This document shows positions 1 to 6,876 of a stretch of DNA of 6,882 bases, in pieces; the first letter of the stretch is position 1; every line of letters begins with the position of its first letter. A program made the translations under genes and the position numbers. The notes under the pieces are model-generated. The model did no database searches, was not told where the DNA came from, and saw only the letters and a list, made by a program, of their open reading frames with translations. Origin of the DNA: Bacteroidia bacterium (GTDB lineage: Bacteria; Bacteroidota; Bacteroidia; AKYH767-A; OLB10); contig JANWID010000340.1 of the NCBI GenBank assembly GCA_025450095.1, positions 1 to 6,882 on the forward strand, given 5' to 3'.

Positions 1-463
1 CGATACTAATAAGTTCTGCTTCAATAGTCGGAAGATTCTTGCGACTATCATAATCAGTAAACCGTGAAAATGAAGTTTCAAAGCTTTGCTTTTCATCTTT
101 GGTATTCACAAATTTAACTTTTACAGAAATAGTCAGCCGGTTGAGTGCGGCTTGTTCATTTCCCTGTATAGCTGTAGGCTGAGTCATATAATCGGTAATC
201 TGGCCTTCGAACTGGAGATCCCCGTCACGGTTTACCAGGGTGAGGTTGGTTTGTGAAACAAACTTATCCTTCATTTTTTCGGTGAAAACCTGGCTGAGTG
301 CCGGTTGTATGATGGGGGCCCTGTTCGGGAAATAAGCAATGGAAACAGTTTTGATTTCAGGTGAAATGGAAGCGCCGGTGAAGGAATAAACGCCGCAACC
401 TGATGAAGCTGATACAAACAGCAGCATAAGGATAGCGTGGAATATTTTTCGTATGTTCTTCAC
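1..463 (-). CDS. lptE: LptE-family LPS-assembly lipoprotein (3' end cut off by the window edge)
   Basis: Seen: 154 codons are present, open to the left edge with no stop, so the C-terminus is missing. The start is GTG at 463-461, two bases after the stop of the upstream regulator. The in-frame ATG at codon 13 would remove most of the signal peptide. The N-terminus has basic residues (K2, R5, K6), a hydrophobic core (about residues 7-17) and SASSGC ending at Cys23, a slightly weak lipobox. It is followed by GVYSFTGASISPEIKTVSI, which I recognise as typical of Bacteroidota LptE. Known of the family: LptE is an outer-membrane lipoprotein that plugs the LptD barrel and helps insert lipopolysaccharide into the outer leaflet; Bacteroidota forms are about 160-180 residues, so only a short tail should be missing. 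Inferred: it is translated in a coupled way with the upstream gene and shares the miaB operon promoter. An unrelated small lipoprotein is possible but unlikely. Confidence 0.88.
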   Translation of the reverse strand, partial: MKNIRKIFHAILMLLFVSASSGCGVYSFTGASISPEIKTVSIAYFPNRAPIIQPALSQVFTEKMKDKFVSQTNLTLVNRDGDLQFEGQITDYMTQPTAIQGNEQAALNRLTISVKVKFVNTKDEKQSFETSFSRFTDYDSRKNLPTIEAELISI

Positions 464-465
464 CG

Positions 466-1689
466 TTATTTAATTTCGTATTCTTTAATTTTCCGGTACA
501 GTGTGCGCTCAGAAATTCCCAGCTCCCTGGCAGCATTCTTTCGTTTACCGCGGTGCTTTTCAATAGCCCGTTTGATAATTTCTTTTTCTTTTTCTTCCAG
601 CGATAGCAGTTCCTCGCTTAGCTCCTCATGCGGGTGAACACGGTTTACAGGATTTGAAGGCTGTATGGAGATTGATGGTTGTGAAACAGTAACGCCTGGT
701 TGAGTGTCCTGGTACAACCGGTTGATGATTTGTTCGTTACTTTCTGTGAAAGAACCCGATACACCACCCGAAGAAACCAGCTCGAGAAATAGTTTTTTCA
801 GATCCACAATATCCTTTTTCATTTCAAACAGAACCTTGTACAAAAGTTCGCGTTCTGAAAATTCACCACCTCCTTTATGATCATCACGGACCAGCACGGG
901 AAGATTGGATTCCTGCGGAAGGTATTTTAATAATGTTTCAGCAGTTATATTCTTCTGACGCTCGAGAATAGAAAGTTGTTCCGTTACATTTTTCAGTTGC
1001 CGTACATTTCCCGGCCACCGGTATTCCACCAATAAATTCATTGCTTCAGGTTGCAATACAACGGATGGCATACGGTAACGCTCTGCGAAATCACCGGCAA
1101 ATTTCCGGAAAAGCAGGTGTATGTCATCTTTTCGTTGTCGTAAAGAAGGTACAGCTATTGGTACGGTATTCAACCGGTAGTATAAATCTTCACGGAATTT
1201 ATTGTTTTGTATTGCAAGTGGAATGTTCACATTTGATGCGGCAACCACACGTACATCCGTCTTCAGCACTTTTGAAGAACCCACTTTAATAAATTCACCG
1301 GTTTCCAGCACACGCAGCAATCTTACCTGGGTCAGCATGGGTAGTTCGGCAACTTCATCTAAGAAAATGGTTCCGCCATTCACCACTTCAAAATATCCTT
1401 TGCGTGCTTCGTGAGCTCCGGTAAAAGCACCTTTTTCATGCCCGAATAATTCCGAATCAATAGTACCTTCCGGAATGGCGCCGCAGTTTACGGCTATATA
1501 TGGTCCGTGTTTGCGTGCGCTCAGGTGGTGAACGATTTGTGGGAAAACTTCCTTACCGCTACCACTTTCCCCGGTAATCAGCACGGTAATATCTGTAGGG
1601 GCAACCTGGCGGGCTGTGTCAATAGCGTGGTCGAGCAGGGGAGAGTTACCAATAATTCCGAACCGCTGTTTGATTTCCTGGATGTTCAT
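466..1689 (-). CDS. Sigma-54-dependent transcriptional activator, AAA+ plus Fis-type HTH, no receiver domain
   Basis: Seen: 407 residues. The AAA+ domain starts almost at the N-terminus: Walker A GESGSGKE (40-47), the sigma-54-contacting loop GAFTGA (87-92), Walker B GGTIFLDE (105-112), the sensor I stretch VVAASN (148-153), the arginine-finger region FREDLYYRLN (165-174) and sensor II GNVRQL (227-232). A linker of about 100 residues (264-362), with a helical, possibly coiled-coil part near 280-305, leads to a Fis-type helix-turn-helix (about 363-407, with AARELGISERTLYRKIKEY). Known of the family: these ATPases remodel the sigma-54 RNA polymerase closed complex; those without a receiver or sensor domain, like PspF, are usually controlled by a partner protein or by expression level. 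All catalytic motifs look intact, so it should be active. The ATG lies 37 bases after the miaB stop, and lptE starts 2 bases downstream. Its targets cannot be read from the window; a role in envelope gene control is inferred from its neighbour only. Confidence 0.93.
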   Translation of the reverse strand: MNIQEIKQRFGIIGNSPLLDHAIDTARQVAPTDITVLITGESGSGKEVFPQIVHHLSARKHGPYIAVNCGAIPEGTIDSELFGHEKGAFTGAHEARKGYFEVVNGGTIFLDEVAELPMLTQVRLLRVLETGEFIKVGSSKVLKTDVRVVAASNVNIPLAIQNNKFREDLYYRLNTVPIAVPSLRQRKDDIHLLFRKFAGDFAERYRMPSVVLQPEAMNLLVEYRWPGNVRQLKNVTEQLSILERQKNITAETLLKYLPQESNLPVLVRDDHKGGGEFSERELLYKVLFEMKKDIVDLKKLFLELVSSGGVSGSFTESNEQIINRLYQDTQPGVTVSQPSISIQPSNPVNRVHPHEELSEELLSLEEKEKEIIKRAIEKHRGKRKNAARELGISERTLYRKIKEYEIK

Positions 1690-1726
1690 ACGCCGATGTG
1701 GACTGAATTTTCTCGAAAATTATTTT

Positions 1727-3160
1727 TCATTTTACTACTTTGCCGATCAATGTCGCTACGGTGCATTCTTCAGTCAGCACATTGACATATTGCCCGGGCG
1801 CATAATTTTCCCTGGGAAACACCACTACGGTATTCTGATCATTCCTGCCCATCAAAAAGGCATCTGATTTTTTTGATACACCTTCAATAAGCACACGGTG
1901 TATTTTATTTTTCATGGAAGCAGTACGTTCTGCTGAAAGTTGCTGCTGCAGATTTACCACTTCAGCTAGTCGTGCAGATTTTACTGCTTCCGGTATATCA
2001 TCCCGGTATAACCGTTCCGCCTGTGTGCGCGGACGTTCTGAATACTTGAACATGTACGAAAAATGATATTTAGCCCATCGCATCAGCGATAAAGTTTCGA
2101 GATGGTCTTCTTCAGTTTCACCACAAAAACCTGTAATGATATCAGTAGAAATTCCACAACCTGGTATAATAGTACGTATAGCTTCAATCCGGTTCATGTA
2201 ATCTTCCCGGGTATAACCACGATTCATGCGTTCCAGCACAGTGTTGCTACCTGATTGTACCGGTAGATGAACATAGTTGCATATATTTTCATTTTGGGCT
2301 ATTGTATGCAAAACTTCGTCGGTCATATCCCTTGGATTGGATGTAGAAAAACGAACCCGCAGTTCCGGAGAAACCCGGGCCACCTGTTCCAGTAATGATG
2401 CAAAACTTACGGCCTCTGCCCGCTGTTCGGGAGTCAGAATTTCTTTTTTAAGTCCACCGCCTGCCCACACATAGGAATCCACATTTTGTCCCAACAGGGT
2501 AACTTCACGGTAACCGGATTCAAATAATTCACGGGCTTCATTTACGATCGATTCCGGGTCCCGGCTGCGTTCCCGCCCACGGGTAAACGGCACTACACAA
2601 AAAGAACACATATTGTCGCATCCCCGCATGATGGAGATAAACGCGGTTACGCCATTGCTGCTCAATCGTACCGGGCTGATATCACTGTATGTTTCTTCGC
2701 GCGACAAAAGCACATTCACAGCTTTCTGTCCTCCATCAACCTGTTCAATAAGTCGTGGCAAATCGCGGTATGAATCAGGACCGGCTACCAGGTCTACCAG
2801 CTTCTCTTCTTCCAGCAACTTCGATTTCAATCGCTCCGCCATACAACCCAGAACACCAATAATTAAGTCAGGCTGTGTGCGCTTTCTTTTCTTAAACTCA
2901 GTTAGCCGCTGCCGTACCCGCTGTTCTGCATTGTCACGAATAGCGCAGGTATTTAGGAAAATAACATCGGCATCCTCATCTTTAAGGGTAGTTTCAAATC
3001 CATTATCTTTCAGGATAGAGGCAATTATTTCACTGTCTGAAAAATTCATTGCACAGCCATAGCTCTCCAGGTATAATTTCCGGGTAGCTTTTGCCGGTCC
3101 TTCAATCATAGTTGCTTCTCCCTGCCGCGATTCGTCGATCACCTTATTCTCCGTTAACAT
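1727..3160 (-). CDS. miaB: tRNA-2-methylthio-N6-dimethylallyladenosine synthase MiaB
   Basis: Seen: 477 residues. The N-terminal methylthiotransferase domain (about 28-140) carries the three cluster cysteines C36 (in [13 protein letters not shown]), C72 (in [14 protein letters not shown]) and C106 (in GVLGCMAER). The radical-SAM domain has CxxxCxxC at C181, C185 and C188 ([18 protein letters not shown]), plus LGQNVDSY (223-230) and HLPVQSGS (298-305). A C-terminal TRAM RNA-binding domain covers about 415-477. An insertion of about 20 residues near 232-251 is usual for Bacteroidota MiaB. Known of the family: MiaB uses two [4Fe-4S] clusters and S-adenosylmethionine to methylthiolate i6A37 in tRNAs that read UNN codons, which stabilises codon-anticodon pairing. 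The upstream ATG is preferred because a good promoter lies just ahead and related proteins carry a similar charged leader; an ATG at codon 18 (3109-3107) is the alternative. First gene of the operon. The related MtaB and RimO are less likely given the ESYGC-type N-terminus. Confidence 0.97.
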   Translation of the reverse strand: MLTENKVIDESRQGEATMIEGPAKATRKLYLESYGCAMNFSDSEIIASILKDNGFETTLKDEDADVIFLNTCAIRDNAEQRVRQRLTEFKKRKRTQPDLIIGVLGCMAERLKSKLLEEEKLVDLVAGPDSYRDLPRLIEQVDGGQKAVNVLLSREETYSDISPVRLSSNGVTAFISIMRGCDNMCSFCVVPFTRGRERSRDPESIVNEARELFESGYREVTLLGQNVDSYVWAGGGLKKEILTPEQRAEAVSFASLLEQVARVSPELRVRFSTSNPRDMTDEVLHTIAQNENICNYVHLPVQSGSNTVLERMNRGYTREDYMNRIEAIRTIIPGCGISTDIITGFCGETEEDHLETLSLMRWAKYHFSYMFKYSERPRTQAERLYRDDIPEAVKSARLAEVVNLQQQLSAERTASMKNKIHRVLIEGVSKKSDAFLMGRNDQNTVVVFPRENYAPGQYVNVLTEECTVATLIGKVVK

Positions 3161-3180
3161 CGGGTAATTTTACTTTGTTG

Positions 3181-3211
3181 CAAAAGTACGGTTTTCCGGG
3201 CATCTGACAAA
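3181..3211 (-). promoter_or_regulatory. Bacteroidota-type promoter of the miaB operon
   Basis: On the minus strand, TTTG (3211-3208) is followed after 19 bases by TACTTTTG (3188-3181). This matches the Bacteroidota housekeeping consensus TTTG-N19-21-TAnnTTTG at every fixed position. Transcription would start near 3174-3176, giving a leader of only about 15 bases before the miaB ATG at 3160. No other promoter of this quality was found within the operon, which suggests one transcript for miaB, the regulator and lptE. Confidence 0.78.
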
Positions 3212-3217
3212 TTGTCA
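3205..3217. promoter_or_regulatory. Palindromic candidate operator over the -33 element
   Basis: TGACAAATTGTCA is a perfect inverted repeat with 6-base arms around one central base. It contains the whole -33 element (3208-3211) of the miaB promoter, the position expected for a repressor site that competes with RNA polymerase. No regulator can be named from the sequence. A 13-base A+T-rich palindrome can occur by chance, but the exact overlap with the -33 element argues for function. Confidence 0.45.
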
Positions 3218-3270
3218 CGTTGTTATAGGAGGCCTTCTCAAAGTTTTAGAAACCCAGGAAATAGCATTGG

Positions 3271-3295
3271 ATATATCATAAAATCAATGATATAT
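3271..3295. other. A+T-rich stem-loop after the 519-residue gene
   Basis: ATATATCAT (3271-3279) and ATGATATAT (3287-3295) form a perfect 9-bp stem with a 7-base loop. It lies 47-71 bases past the stop of the leftward gene ending at 3342, so it may stabilise or end that transcript. No U-run follows it in the leftward direction and the stem is nearly all A-T pairs, so an intrinsic terminator is possible but weak. Confidence 0.35.
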
Positions 3296-3329
3296 AAATA
3301 TTAACTAAATCTACAGAAAGATCCTCAGA

Positions 3330-3350
3330 AAGGAATTTTCATCATTCCTT
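3330..3350. other. Inverted repeat spanning the stop codon of the 519-residue gene
   Basis: AAGGAAT (3330-3336) and ATTCCTT (3344-3350) pair as a 7-bp stem with a 7-base loop. In the leftward transcript the first arm is made by the last two codons (Lys-Glu) and the start of the TGA stop; the second arm lies just beyond. It could be a 3'-end mRNA structure. Neither arm is G+C-rich and no U-run follows directly. Confidence 0.3.
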
Positions 3351-4901
3351 AAGGAACCGGGTGGAAGTTGAATGGGTTTTAAAAGATATGAGCGCATTGT
3401 ACAGCCCCGGTTTCAAGTGCCCGATATTAATGTTGCTTTCCAAAACATTGTCGATTTGCAATACACAGCTTCCCGTTGCTGAAAAAATGGAAATTTCCCG
3501 GACCGTTTGCTGCCCAAAATTGAATGTAAGGGTATTCGTTGCCGGGTTAGGATAAGCTTTTAATTCGTTTTTTGGAACTGGTTCAGTTTCAATATTAGAA
3601 ATCACACAATTTGAAATTAAAGTTTGAGGCATTGTGTTGCTCATTGCATAATTCATGGGAATCTGAAGTGAATTTGAAACATTAGGTATAATAGTATTGA
3701 CAGATGTTGCAGCAGCGGTTACTGTGGTAATAGGATCGGGATCATTACAAATACTATTTCCTAAGGAATCGGTTTTAATGATATAAAAGTCAAGTAAATA
3801 ATTGCTTGTATCCTGAAACACCTGTGAGACAGCTAAAAAACCATCGTCTGCTGTTTGCAGTAGGTTCGGATTTGCATATGAAGATGTTTGGGAAAATAAT
3901 TTAGAACCAAGTAATTGCCCTGAAGAGTCAGTCCTGATTAAAAAAACTCTTGATATATTAGAGATATATTCTGTACCTGCGACTGCATATCCGCCATTAG
4001 TTGTTTGAATCACATCAAATCCACTTTCGTTGTTCCCGTTACTATATTTTTTCAACCACATGATCTGACCTGTACTGTCGGTCTTTAATAAATAAAGATC
4101 ATTGCTTTCCTGACCTGTTACGATGAAACCGTGGTCAGCTGTTTGTTTAACAGCTTTACCGCTTCTCAGGTCTAAATAATTTTTTGACCATTCAATTACT
4201 CCTGAGGAATCAAGTTTAACAAGTACCATTCTTTGTGTAGAAGGTCCAAAAGGGGAGGAGTTTCCGGCAATTATATAGCCGTCATCCGTTGTTTCCTGAA
4301 TACTGAACGATTGAGCATAAATGGTTCCTGTAATTGTTTTCTTCCATTGAATGTTTCCTGCAGAATCAGTTTTGATAATGAGAATATTTGATGGCTGCTG
4401 AACTCCTGAAAAAACTTCGCCTGTAAGAATAAAACCGTTATCTGCTGTTTGCATGGCAGCATAACAATGTTCATTAACAGCAGAAGAGTATATCAGATAT
4501 TTTTTTGACCATTGAATGGTTCCTATACTATCTGTTTTCAATAACAAAAAATCATAACCCGAATTTCCACTGCCAAAAGTATAAACAGTCCCGGCAATGA
4601 AGTACCCTCCATCAGTAGTTTGTCCGCATGAATAAAGGTCTTCAATAAAAGAACCAGCATAACACCTTGTCCATAAGGTGTCGCCATTGATATCCATCTT
4701 TATCAGATAGGGCCGGCGCACGCCACCTATCATACCACCTAATGTTCCTCCTATTAAATAATTACCATCATTACAAAATGAAACAGATTTAGCATATTCC
4801 AAATCATTTGAGTTGGCATTAATAATTTTTTGAAATGTTACCTGACCAGGAACTATAAAAGTTGATGATAAAAAAATTAAAGAAAGAATAGTGAATTTCA
4901 T
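3342..4901 (-). CDS. Secreted seven-repeat (probable beta-propeller) protein with T9SS type A sorting domain
   Basis: I do not recognise a specific function. Seen: 519 residues. The Sec signal peptide is residues 1-19 (cleavage probably VPG|Q). Seven repeats follow at about 38-78, 91-133, 148-188, 198-241, 249-286, 296-336 and 347-381, each built as T-x-DGGY-hhxG, a variable loop, then hLIKTDSxG-hxWSKxY. Next comes a region bounded by C385 and C432. The C-terminal domain (about 447-519) contains YPNPATNT (450-457), EISIFS (469-474), a LKPGLY turn (496-501) and the end RFLKE. Known: YPNP-type C-terminal domains direct export by the type IX system and are usually cleaved, with attachment to the cell surface or release. 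Inferred: seven units suggest one seven-bladed propeller acting in ligand binding or adhesion; no catalytic domain is visible. Repeat 6 has Gly332 in place of the usual Trp. The tandem paralogue lies 107 bases upstream. Confidence 0.9.
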   Translation of the reverse strand: MKFTILSLIFLSSTFIVPGQVTFQKIINANSNDLEYAKSVSFCNDGNYLIGGTLGGMIGGVRRPYLIKMDINGDTLWTRCYAGSFIEDLYSCGQTTDGGYFIAGTVYTFGSGNSGYDFLLLKTDSIGTIQWSKKYLIYSSAVNEHCYAAMQTADNGFILTGEVFSGVQQPSNILIIKTDSAGNIQWKKTITGTIYAQSFSIQETTDDGYIIAGNSSPFGPSTQRMVLVKLDSSGVIEWSKNYLDLRSGKAVKQTADHGFIVTGQESNDLYLLKTDSTGQIMWLKKYSNGNNESGFDVIQTTNGGYAVAGTEYISNISRVFLIRTDSSGQLLGSKLFSQTSSYANPNLLQTADDGFLAVSQVFQDTSNYLLDFYIIKTDSLGNSICNDPDPITTVTAAATSVNTIIPNVSNSLQIPMNYAMSNTMPQTLISNCVISNIETEPVPKNELKAYPNPATNTLTFNFGQQTVREISIFSATGSCVLQIDNVLESNINIGHLKPGLYNALISFKTHSTSTRFLKE

Positions 4902-5008
4902 ATCAGATCGTATTTAAAATACCAAAAATCAATTTTGAAAAGTAATCAAATATTTTATTCTAAAACACTTTATAAAACTTTATACTTCAAGAAATCAAAA
5001 ACTCTTTA
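4902..5008. other. Short A+T-rich spacer between the two paralogues
   Basis: This 107-base spacer holds no gene. I see no convincing terminator after the upstream paralogue and no exact TAnnTTTG promoter for the downstream one; on the minus strand TTTG with GATTTTTG 16 bases later is only a poor match. It contains an 8-base direct repeat ACTTTATA at 4967-4974 and 4977-4984, which is probably low-complexity chance. Whether the two paralogues share a transcript cannot be decided from this. Confidence 0.5.
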
Positions 5009-6556
5009 TTATTCTTTCAAAAATTTCACACAAAAGGAATTGGTGCCTGATTTTGATGTAAATAAAGCACAATAGAATCCGGATTGCAACTGACTAATAT
5101 TTATGGGAACATTTTTAGAAAAGAAACCTTTTGGAAAATTAATTACCTGAACTCCTATAACCGAGAAAATTGAAATTTCATCAACATGGGCATGATTCCA
5201 ATTAAAAGCAATAGTGTTTGTGGCAGGATTTGGATATACCTGAATATCAAAATCATTATCAAAATCATCTGGCACAGACGTACCAGAGCAAAGTGTTATT
5301 TCAGAAGTCAGTTCCACTTTGCTGACTGCATAATTGGACGCATTTATAATATATGGTGAAATCGGAAGACTCACCGTATCAACAGTTAAAACTACCGGAC
5401 TGGCAATAGTGTTTGTTGTAATTTCAGCGCAGCCGTTCGAACCTATTGAATCCGTTTTAATAATTATCAAATCATAAATTAACCAATTCGTATCAGGTAT
5501 AGCTTGTGAACTGAGTAAAAAACCATGATCCTGTGTTTCCATTAGCCTGGAAAAATTATTTGCATAATTTGCAGAATGTTTGAATGATTTGGACCAAAGT
5601 ACATTACCAGATGTATCAGAACGTACCAAGAACACCGATTTATTATACTGACTAAATCCCGCGACAGCGAAACCACCGTCATCCGTTTGAATAACTTGTG
5701 TTCCTACCTCCTCAATTCCTGAATCATAATTATTAGACCAAATAACCTGGCCTGAACTATCCGTTCTTAACAGGAACAAATCATCATTCAAATTATATCC
5801 TGTAATGATGTATCCTTCATCATCGGTTTGCACAACTGAAAAACCACTAACCGAAGTTGTGTCCTCATAAGTTTTAAACCAATTCAGTGCACCAGTTGAA
5901 TTTAGTTTTGCAAGAAATATTTCTTGGGAAACAAGGGTGAAACTTTGCGTAAACCCGGTAATTATATAACCTCCATCCGTTGTTTGCTGAATACTGTACG
6001 GAATGTCATTTTCCCCACCTGCCAGCGATTTTGACCATTGAATATTTCCTGCACTGTTAACTTTTGTTACATTAATATCAACTGATTGCATGGATGTTTG
6101 TGAGTAACCAGCCAGAACAAAACCACTATCCGATGTTTGAATGGCAGTATAACATGACTCATTAAGTGGACTAGCATATACCTTGGACCATTGAGGTACA
6201 CCATTACTGTCAGTCTTTATTAAAATGTAATCATATAATGTATTGGCAAGAGTAGTGCCTGCAATGAAATATCCCCCATCAAACGTCTGTCCGCAAGCAA
6301 ACAGTTCTTCACCATTAATCCCGGCATAATTTCTTGTCCATACAGTGTCACCATTGGTGTTCATTTTTACCAGATACGGATGGTAAAATTGTGCACCGAA
6401 ACCATATCCTCCAATTAAATAAGTTCCATCATTACAAATCGAAATAGACCTGGCAAATTCAGTCGCCCACATTCCCACATATTTTTGAAATTTTACCTGG
6501 GCCTGTGATTCGCAAATTCCGGTGAGGAAAAAAATAAGAACAATAATATATTTCAT
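5009..6556 (-). CDS. Secreted seven-repeat (probable beta-propeller) protein with T9SS type A sorting domain, tandem paralogue
   Basis: Function unknown. Seen: 515 residues from the ATG at 6556-6554. An upstream in-frame ATG at 6592 would put 12 polar residues before the signal peptide, so the later start is chosen. The signal peptide is residues 1-19 (MKYIIVLIFFLTG core, cleavage probably SQA|Q). Seven repeats lie at about 36-75, 87-126, 137-176, 186-229, 240-277, 287-325 and 338-374 with the pattern DGGY-IIxG ... LIKTDSxG-WSK. C376 and C423 bound a linker module, an acidic stretch (DDFDNDFD, 430-437) follows, and the sorting domain (about 438-515) has YPNPATNT (441-448), EISIFS (460-465) and the end VKFLKE. 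It aligns with the neighbouring 519-residue protein from end to end, most closely in repeats 1-2 (for example CNDGxYLIGG, NGDTxWTR, DGGYFIAGT). Inferred: T9SS-exported surface or released propeller, possibly for binding or adhesion. The Cys15 context (LTGIC) is not a lipobox. Confidence 0.9.
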   Translation of the reverse strand: MKYIIVLIFFLTGICESQAQVKFQKYVGMWATEFARSISICNDGTYLIGGYGFGAQFYHPYLVKMNTNGDTVWTRNYAGINGEELFACGQTFDGGYFIAGTTLANTLYDYILIKTDSNGVPQWSKVYASPLNESCYTAIQTSDSGFVLAGYSQTSMQSVDINVTKVNSAGNIQWSKSLAGGENDIPYSIQQTTDGGYIITGFTQSFTLVSQEIFLAKLNSTGALNWFKTYEDTTSVSGFSVVQTDDEGYIITGYNLNDDLFLLRTDSSGQVIWSNNYDSGIEEVGTQVIQTDDGGFAVAGFSQYNKSVFLVRSDTSGNVLWSKSFKHSANYANNFSRLMETQDHGFLLSSQAIPDTNWLIYDLIIIKTDSIGSNGCAEITTNTIASPVVLTVDTVSLPISPYIINASNYAVSKVELTSEITLCSGTSVPDDFDNDFDIQVYPNPATNTIAFNWNHAHVDEISIFSVIGVQVINFPKGFFSKNVPINISQLQSGFYCALFTSKSGTNSFCVKFLKE

Positions 6557-6609
6557 AAAATAAACGTGTTTTGAAAAGTGTTCGAATGCCAATAATTGAA
6601 TTTTAATAG

Positions 6610-6634
6610 AATTTCTGCAACATTTTCAGAAATT
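6610..6634. other. Stem-loop upstream of the 515-residue gene
   Basis: AATTTCTG (6610-6617) and CAGAAATT (6627-6634) form a perfect 8-bp stem with a 9-base loop, 54-78 bases upstream of the leftward ATG at 6556. It could be a leader structure in that gene's mRNA or a protein-binding site. No U-run follows on either strand, so it is not a clear terminator. Confidence 0.35.
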
Positions 6635-6843
6635 ATTTGTTGGGTTTTTAGTTTATGACGAAAATAGTTTTCAAATAGTTGTTCATAACTTTAATACCTG
6701 TTTGGATTTAAACGACTATATTATTCAAAATGAAACATCTGTATCAAATATTGTTTATATTTGAGGATTGGTTCTGAAATTTTTCAGATACTGCTTTTAA
6801 TCAGCTTATTTGGACTTTTTTAATATATCCTGTTAAGATTGGT

Positions 6844-6876
6844 TTTGGAGGTTCTGAATTTTAATTCTTTACTTTG
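6844..6876 (+). promoter_or_regulatory. Probable rightward Bacteroidota promoter for a gene outside the window
   Basis: TTTG (6844-6847) is followed after 21 bases by TTACTTTG (6869-6876), which differs from the consensus TAnnTTTG at one position. The sequence TACTTTGCGCCCC at the very edge resembles Bacteroidota transcription start regions. It points out of the window and implies a divergent gene to the right, which cannot be seen. Confidence 0.45.

Larger units (their letters stand above)
3342..6556 (-). repeat. Tandem gene duplication
   Basis: The two leftward genes at 3342-4901 and 5009-6556 code for proteins with the same domain order, repeat count, cysteine spacing (47 residues) and C-terminal FLKE. 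They have diverged widely in sequence, especially in the loops, so the duplication is not recent and gene conversion is not obvious. Confidence 0.85.

Noticed and set aside
437..637. A 66-codon plus-strand open frame across the lptE/regulator junction
   Set aside because: Its serine-rich end is the complement of the Glu/Lys-rich part of the regulator; it is a shadow frame.
2613..3062. A 149-codon open frame on the plus strand opposite miaB
   Set aside because: It lies wholly within the well-supported miaB gene, its product is Ser/Arg-rich with no recognisable motif, and no promoter precedes it.
4967..4984. Direct repeat ACTTTATA twice in the spacer between the paralogues
   Set aside because: It is short and in A+T-rich DNA, with no third copy or flanking structure; likely chance.
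6244..6258. TGGCAAGAGTAGTGC, a GG-N10-GC match to a sigma-54 promoter on the plus strand
   Set aside because: It lies inside the coding region of the leftward paralogue, antisense to it, with a poor -12 element and no gene to drive; chance match.
6511..6516. Possible lipoprotein Cys15 in the 515-residue protein signal peptide
   Set aside because: The residues before it (LTGI) do not fit a lipobox, which needs Gly, Ala or Ser just before Cys, and T9SS cargo normally uses signal peptidase I.
3342..6556. The repeated protein units as a CRISPR-like or DNA tandem array
   Set aside because: The repetition is at the protein level with diverged DNA and in-frame coding throughout; there are no identical repeats with regular spacers.
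6557..6592. Longer start of the 515-residue protein at 6592 (12 extra residues)
   Set aside because: The extra residues (MAFEHFSKHVYF) would precede a normal signal peptide beginning MKYIIV, and the paralogue starts with MKFTIL at the equivalent point.
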